Shown here in pieces: positions 60,377-64,000 of a stretch of DNA of 64,000 nt. Source of the stretch: Candidatus Aenigmatarchaeota archaeon (GTDB taxonomy: Archaea; Aenigmatarchaeota; Aenigmatarchaeia; QMZP01; JAFGSV01). Every line of letters starts with the position of its first letter. The stretch's first letter is position 1. The notes under the pieces were generated by a model. It was given only the letters and a program-made list of their open reading frames with translations, had not been told where the DNA came from and searched no databases. The stretch lies in NCBI GenBank assembly GCA_016931255.1, contig JAFGFG010000008.1, positions 1 to 64,000 of the forward strand, given 5' to 3'. Both the position numbers and the translations under genes were made by a program.

Positions 60377-60873
60377 TTAATACTCTCCTCCTTTGTTAGT
60401 ATCGTAAAGTCGTGTCCCATGACAGTCTTTTTTACGCAGCGGGGCATCTTTCTTACTCTTCGGAACCTTATCTCCGTTCCGAGGACCTCCTTCTTTCCCT
60501 GTCTGCTTCTGCTGAAAACCTCGATTTCTACTGGTATATGGTCAGATTGACCGTTGTAGTTTGCAGCACTCTTGCCGCCTATGCAGTATCCTTTTGCGTT
60601 GCACATCTCATCTATTATTATGTACGGGTGCTCGGACCATTTGCCATTCCTTGCCTGTACCGGGAGGATGTAATATTTATTTGCGTTTATCTTTACTATC
60701 CTTCCCTTCTTCTTCATTCTGTGTATATAGACGTTCATTTCGTTCTCACTTGAGAAGAACTGCATGATGTCGTCTCTATTGAAGAACCTTTTTCCTTCAA
60801 GTTCCAGAAAAGAGAATACTTCCATCTCCTTTCCTGAAACCCCCATATTCCTTCCTTTATCTTTCATTCTCAT
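60367..60873 (-). CDS. abiEi: AbiEi-like antitoxin
   Basis: The 168-residue protein has an N-terminal winged-helix region (MEVFSFLELEGKRFFNRDD...) followed by the AbiEi core (SEHPYIIIDEMCNAKGYCIGGKSAAN, VPVEIEVFSRS-type strands). It is shorter than bacterial AbiEi (often above 190). It should neutralise AbiEii and repress the operon by binding inverted repeats. The nested palindrome just upstream fits that control. Two close ATGs (60873, 60867) are possible. Confidence 0.85.
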   Translation of the reverse strand: MRMKDKGRNMGVSGKEMEVFSFLELEGKRFFNRDDIMQFFSSENEMNVYIHRMKKKGRIVKINANKYYILPVQARNGKWSEHPYIIIDEMCNAKGYCIGGKSAANYNGQSDHIPVEIEVFSRSRQGKKEVLGTEIRFRRVRKMPRCVKKTVMGHDFTILTKEESIKWK

Positions 60874-60875
60874 AT

Positions 60876-60914
60876 GTTACACCAATATTAACAATATGTT
60901 AATTATAGTGTAAC
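60876..60914 (-). promoter_or_regulatory. nested palindromic operator of abiE operon
   Basis: Two concentric inverted repeats are centred at 60895: the outer arms are GTTACAC (60876-60882) and GTGTAAC (60908-60914); the inner one is ATTAAC-AATAT-GTTAAT (60887-60903). ATTTAAATA (about 60916-60924) on the minus strand is a fitting TATA box. The start site and the operator overlap, which suits repression by AbiEi. Confidence 0.6.
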
Positions 60915-60959
60915 GTATTTAAATATGTTATTTTCTTACCGGAACTGAAAAAGAGAAAG

Positions 60960-61117
60960 CGCCGAGGATGGGATTTGAACCCATAAGCCCAGAGGGCACC
61001 AGATATCTGGGATTTGCGGACTTTTCGATGTTTAGTTTTTCCGCAAGCGCTTTTTTCCTGTCTTGGAAGGAAAAGGGCTTCCAGTCTGGCGCGTTAACCA
61101 GATTCTGCCACCTCGGC
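60960..61117 (-). tRNA. tRNA-Ser (GGA) with intron
   Basis: The minus strand folds with acceptor GCCGAGG/CCTCGGC, discriminator G, a long variable arm (GCCC-TCT-GGGC), T-arm ATGGG/CCCAT and anticodon arm CCAGA-CTGGAA-A-TCTGG with anticodon GGA. The intron is at 37/38 (about 61005-61078, 74 bases). CTGG pairs with CCAG as the central helix and ATA is the 3' bulge. The inner helix is weak but the intron contains two hairpins, TTGCGGA/TCCGCAA and CTTTTCC/GGAAAAA. Its 3' end is the right boundary of the AbiE islet. Confidence 0.88.
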
Positions 61118-61152
61118 ATTGTGAAATATACTTGCATAATTGTTTTATATAA

Positions 61153-61278
61153 TTAGCATTTCATGGTCTCTGATGGTTTCCCGTTGCCAAGAACCTTATC
61201 GAGCGAGCCTGACACTTCCCTGTACCACTTCTCCATGTCCTCGGAGAATTCCTCGAACGCGTTCGCTAAATCTTCCAT
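61153..61278 (-). CDS. small acidic protein
   Basis: The 41-residue reading frame (MEDLANAFEEFSEDMEKW...) is acidic and probably helical. An in-frame ATG at 61284 would add two residues. AAAATTTAAAAG near 61299-61310 lies at TATA-like distance on the minus strand. No family is recognised. The gene lies between tRNA-Ser and the zinc-ribbon gene. Confidence 0.4.
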   Translation of the reverse strand: MEDLANAFEEFSEDMEKWYREVSGSLDKVLGNGKPSETMKC

Positions 61279-61302
61279 AAGCATCAGAATTAGAAGGAAA
61301 AT

Positions 61303-61455
61303 TTAAAAGCCCTTTCTGGCCTGGCCCGCGCATCTGTAACAAAGACCAAGTTCATTATCAAAGCATTTCGAACAGACAATGGCTCCGCACGAAGAACAAG
61401 TGTAAGCGGGTTTCGCAAGCCCTCCGCACTGCGAGCAGATGCCGGAGACTTCCAT
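61303..61455 (-). CDS. small double zinc-ribbon protein
   Basis: The 50-residue protein has eight cysteines in four pairs (ICSQC, TCSSC, VCSKC, LCYRC). It resembles small archaeal B-box/zinc-finger-like proteins and can bind two zinc ions. It starts by TAATG overlap with the antiporter stop, so it is translated with it. Function unknown. Confidence 0.65.
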   Translation of the reverse strand: MEVSGICSQCGGLAKPAYTCSSCGAIVCSKCFDNELGLCYRCAGQARKGF

Positions 61456-62810
61456 TATGACCCCTCGTTCTCGTCGTACTCCAGCATCAGGGAGACATCC
61501 TCGTCCTGCCTGACGCCGACACTGGGTATGTTGGCATCTTCCTTCTTCTTTTCCTTGCCCTTCTTGGGCTCGCCCTGGAACCTCTTCATGCTTGCGACAG
61601 CACCGACTATCGTGCTGAACAGCACTGAAAGGAGTATTACCATGAACACTATGTTTATCATCTTCTCAGCCAGCACCGGCTGTCCGGCAGCTATTATGGC
61701 CGCAGCCACTATCGGTATCATCGCGGCAGCTGAAAGCCCCCTAGGTGCTATGAATCCCAGAAGCACTAGGTCCTTCTTCGTGAACTTTGTCCTGAGGTCA
61801 CCCATGAGCGACAGCATCATCACAGGCCTGACGAGTACCACCATGAGGAAGAAGAACAGTATGTAGGCGAGCTCTTCCATTCCCATGAGAAGTGTTACCT
61901 GTGCGCCGAGCAGCGTGAAGACAGATATCCTGAGCATCTCAGAGAACTGGTCCTGGAAGTGTATGATGTCATCCTTGTCACCCCTTCCGTGGAGAGTGAA
62001 GTTGCCTGCAACAAGGCCGCATATGGCCACTGCAAGCATGCCTGAGCCACCGACACCGGTTGCAAGTGCGTATGTTATGAGAGCGACTGCGAACAGCAGA
62101 AGCGGCGTGTACTCCTTCATTATGCCCTTAAGAAGATGGGAAACCGCCAGTCCAACTATGAGTCCTGTGCCGACGCCAACGCTTATCATGAGCCAGAACT
62201 GCGACAGGTACTTCAGCGGTTCCAGCAGGGCACCGGGAGTGACACCTACGAGGTCGAGGAATATGAGAGGCACAAGCACAGACACAGGCGAGTTGAATAT
62301 TGACTCAACCTTGAGAATTGTCAGTGCTGTTTTTGATTTGGCGAGAGCCTTCTCGAACGCGAACACAACTCCGCTGCCTGTCCCGCTTATCACAGCCCCG
62401 AGCAGCAGCGCGAACACGATGTCCATGCCGAACATGAGGTGAGCCACCAGACCAAGGACTACTGTGTTGAATATCACCCCTATGAATGCGAGCTTGAGCG
62501 ATATGTTGGAATATCGCTTGAATACTGAGAAGTTCAGGTTGAACGTTCCTATGAATATGACGAGTATAAGGGCGAGCGTACGGAAGAAATCCGGTATTAT
62601 GCCCATCGCAACCACATCGACGAGTTCTATGGAGATGTACTGTGTTATCATCGGGTTCGTGGTTATTGTCGGGCTGAAGAGCAGTCCCAGCAGGAGAAGG
62701 AAGAAAGTATCCGGTATGCTCCTTTTCCTGAGCAGGTTCGCTACAAGGACGCCGAAACCCAGCAGTATGGCGAAATACATCACTGACAATGTAACAGCAT
62801 CCAGAGCCAT
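61455..62810 (-). CDS. CPA-family cation/proton antiporter
   Basis: The 451-residue protein has about 12 membrane helices of the sodium/hydrogen exchanger fold. GAVISGTGSG carries a helix-5-type acidic-region equivalent, then GLVAGNFTLHGRGDKDD and APRGLSAAAM. A C-terminal charged tail (EPKKGKEKKKEDANIPSVG...) follows the last helix. It expels Na+ or K+ in exchange for protons. The antiporter and the zinc-ribbon gene form an operon downstream of a regulator gene on the same strand. Confidence 0.85.
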   Translation of the reverse strand: MALDAVTLSVMYFAILLGFGVLVANLLRKRSIPDTFFLLLLGLLFSPTITTNPMITQYISIELVDVVAMGIIPDFFRTLALILVIFIGTFNLNFSVFKRYSNISLKLAFIGVIFNTVVLGLVAHLMFGMDIVFALLLGAVISGTGSGVVFAFEKALAKSKTALTILKVESIFNSPVSVLVPLIFLDLVGVTPGALLEPLKYLSQFWLMISVGVGTGLIVGLAVSHLLKGIMKEYTPLLLFAVALITYALATGVGGSGMLAVAICGLVAGNFTLHGRGDKDDIIHFQDQFSEMLRISVFTLLGAQVTLLMGMEELAYILFFFLMVVLVRPVMMLSLMGDLRTKFTKKDLVLLGFIAPRGLSAAAMIPIVAAAIIAAGQPVLAEKMINIVFMVILLSVLFSTIVGAVASMKRFQGEPKKGKEKKKEDANIPSVGVRQDEDVSLMLEYDENEGS

Positions 62811-62843
62811 GAATATTTCTGTGTTTCTTTAATATATTAATTT

Positions 62844-63320
62844 TTATGGAAGCCTGATGCCAGAAAGGAGGTTTATGTACTTCTCAAGGCGCCTGACTTC
62901 ACTCTCGAGGGTTGAGAGGAGTTCTGCTGACCTTCTTCCGTTCTCGTCGTTGAGCGAGACGGCTTTCTTCTTCTTTTCAGCTATGTCCTCAAGCGAATTG
63001 ACTATGCCTTTCTTGACCTTTACTATCACGGCTTTCTTCAGTATTTCCAGCAGGTCTCCCTCAAGGCTGACGTAGAGCTTCCTGTCGCCGGTCTTCTTTA
63101 TCTTCTTTATCACACCCAGCACCTCAAGAAGGTCGAGGCTCAGCGATATCATGCCTGTCGAGTAGCGGGTTCTCTTTGCAATCTCCTGAAGAGGGAGCGG
63201 ATGGTCTTCGACTATGAGAGCGGCTATTATCTTTCCGTGTATCGGCGAGTATCCTATTGTCTCCGCCAGCTCTGAGAATACTGTGAAAACCTCCTTCTCC
63301 ATGTTCTTCCCGTCGGCCAT
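62844..63320 (-). CDS. GbsR/MarR-like winged-helix regulator
   Basis: The 158-residue protein has a winged helix (about 20-95: HPLPLQEIAKRTRYSTGMISLSL...) and a C-terminal helical dimerisation tail with heptads. It resembles GbsR, the osmoprotectant regulator. The gene lies 33 bases upstream of the antiporter, and an osmotic or ion link is plausible. TATA box ATATTTATATA near 63331-63341 makes the ATG at 63302 (MEKEVF) equally likely; GGTGAT before 63320 supports the longer form. Confidence 0.8.
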   Translation of the reverse strand: MADGKNMEKEVFTVFSELAETIGYSPIHGKIIAALIVEDHPLPLQEIAKRTRYSTGMISLSLDLLEVLGVIKKIKKTGDRKLYVSLEGDLLEILKKAVIVKVKKGIVNSLEDIAEKKKKAVSLNDENGRRSAELLSTLESEVRRLEKYINLLSGIRLP

Positions 63321-63372
63321 GAAATCACCAATATTTATATACTACTTGTGAGAATTAGATTATATAATTTAA

Positions 63373-63396
63373 AACTTTTAAAAATCATTAAAAGTT
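63373..63396. promoter_or_regulatory. palindrome in shared promoter of regulator and radical SAM gene
   Basis: AACTTTTAA (63373-63381) and TTAAAAGTT (63388-63396) are perfect 9-base arms over AAATCA, ending 6 bases before the radical SAM ATG. It may be an operator for the divergent GbsR-like protein. A related imperfect palindrome occurs at about 35457-35482. Confidence 0.45.
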
Positions 63397-63402
63397 GATA
63401 AT

Positions 63403-64000
63403 ATGACAGTAAAGAAAACTCCGAAAAAAGCCGCAAGGAGGGTCACCAAAAGAGGTGTCATCAACGCTAAAAAGGCTGTCACTAAAACCGGTTCTATTTG
63501 TCCTGAGTGCTTTGAGATAATCGATGCGAATATATTCGAAAGGGACGGAAAGATATGGATTGAGAAGACATGCAGTAAGCACGGCAGTTTTGAAGAGCTT
63601 TACTGGGGAGATGCCAAGCTCTACAGGAAGGCAAAGAGATTCGCTGCTGACGGAAAAGGCATAGAAAATCCCAATGTTGATAAGAAAGACCCTGTCTGCC
63701 CGAGAGACTGCGGCCTTTGCAGCATACATAAATCGCATACAGCTCTTGCAAATCTTGTTGTTACGAATAGATGCGACCTTTCATGCTGGTACTGCTTCTT
63801 CTATGCAAAAAGAATGGGTTATGTTTACGAACCTACCCTGAATGATATTGACAAAGCAGTTGAAACTCTTGTAAATGAAAAGCCTGTCAGATGCAATGCT
63901 GTGCAGCTTACAGGTGGCGAACCGACACTTAGGGAAGACCTTGTCGAGATGGTAAAAATATGCAAGAAGCACGGAATAGACCATGTTCAGCTCAACACCA
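63403..64000 (+). CDS. radical SAM protein, tetraether-lipid-synthase-like (partial)
   Basis: The first 199 residues are in the window; the gene runs off the right edge. A lysine-rich start is followed by a Cys motif (ICPEC...CSKHG) and CPRDCGLC, then the radical SAM cluster Cys124-x3-Cys128-x2-Cys131 (CDLSCWYC). This order of an N-terminal zinc/Fe-S region and the radical SAM core resembles the MJ0619/Tes family that joins two archaeol chains to form macrocyclic or tetraether lipids. The call is tentative until the C-terminus is seen. Confidence 0.7.
   Translation, partial: MTVKKTPKKAARRVTKRGVINAKKAVTKTGSICPECFEIIDANIFERDGKIWIEKTCSKHGSFEELYWGDAKLYRKAKRFAADGKGIENPNVDKKDPVCPRDCGLCSIHKSHTALANLVVTNRCDLSCWYCFFYAKRMGYVYEPTLNDIDKAVETLVNEKPVRCNAVQLTGGEPTLREDLVEMVKICKKHGIDHVQLNT

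Larger units (their letters stand above)
59590..60968. mobile_element. AbiE islet flanked by tRNA-Ser-derived direct repeat
   Basis: AAAGCGCCGAGGA occurs at 59590-59602 and again at 60956-60968, in direct orientation. The second copy is the 3' end of tRNA-Ser (acceptor arm, discriminator and four bases outside). The first copy has no tRNA attached. This is the trace left by site-specific insertion at a tRNA 3' end. The islet is about 1.37 kb, holds only abiEi and abiEii, and has no integrase, so mobility in trans is required. A 13-base match at this distance is most unlikely by chance. Confidence 0.7.

Noticed and set aside
60928-61137. A 69-codon minus-strand frame around tRNA-Ser
   Set aside because: It is a chance frame through the tRNA gene and its intron. 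No homing endonuclease motif is present.

Overview
This window is archaeal. It encodes a histone, RpoK, ribosomal proteins L31e, L39e and S19e, PDCD5, RNase P component 4, TruD, a PAC2 chaperone, Lhr, an S-layer protein, a tetraether-synthase-like radical SAM enzyme and intron-bearing tRNAs. TATA boxes sit 25-30 bases before several leaderless starts. Many operon-internal genes also have strong GGAGG-type ribosome binding sites. The lineage cannot be fixed from sequence alone. A compact DPANN-like or deep euryarchaeal genome would fit (inference).

Layout. 1-2589 holds an AT-rich gene cassette bounded by two integron-type attC hairpins. Its cargo is an AN1 zinc-finger/metzincin membrane protease and a HEPN/MNT toxin-antitoxin pair. 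The right-hand attC abuts a beheaded tudS (DUF523) gene. 2722-7483 carries an alcohol dehydrogenase, a class II aldolase, an amino-acid permease, YjbQ, MTA phosphorylase and adenine phosphoribosyltransferase, which together suggest salvage of methylthioadenosine or 5'-deoxyadenosine. 7455-10939 holds small genes, a DNA glycosylase, a sugar-binding lipoprotein and a HAMP membrane protein. 11040-14904 is a redox operon (peroxiredoxin, a 15-residue Cys-rich peptide, ferritin, glutaredoxin, glutamate dehydrogenase, thioredoxin reductase, superoxide reductase) divergent from an Lrp regulator. 15528-18002 is a short-armed SMC.

19645-22212 is a tRNA cluster: Glu, Ile, Thr with two introns (one in the D-loop), Pro, and Gly with a 29/30 intron. 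22336-30734 includes a membrane-bound winged-helix protein, MetG, Lhr and a PHP phosphoesterase. 31083-42313 pairs the S-layer gene with a glycan operon: oligosaccharyltransferase-like enzyme, glycosyltransferase, a possible polymerase, flippase, a membrane winged-helix regulator, phosphoglycosyltransferase and DUF354. 42381-49685 is core information processing plus a Vps4-like ATPase. 49769-58826 contains SpoIIM, SRP RNA, a membrane Lon-type protease, TatD, bacterial-type AsnA divergent from an AsnC-like regulator, PAC2, RpoK and an enolase-like protein.

58879-64000 carries PyrH and an AbiE toxin-antitoxin islet. The islet is flanked by a 13-bp repeat of the 3' end of the adjacent tRNA-Ser gene, which itself has an intron. 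Two tiny genes, a cation/proton antiporter, a GbsR-like regulator and the start of the tetraether-synthase-like gene follow. The strongest candidates for something new are the attC-bounded cassette in an archaeal chromosome and the tRNA-flanked AbiE islet.
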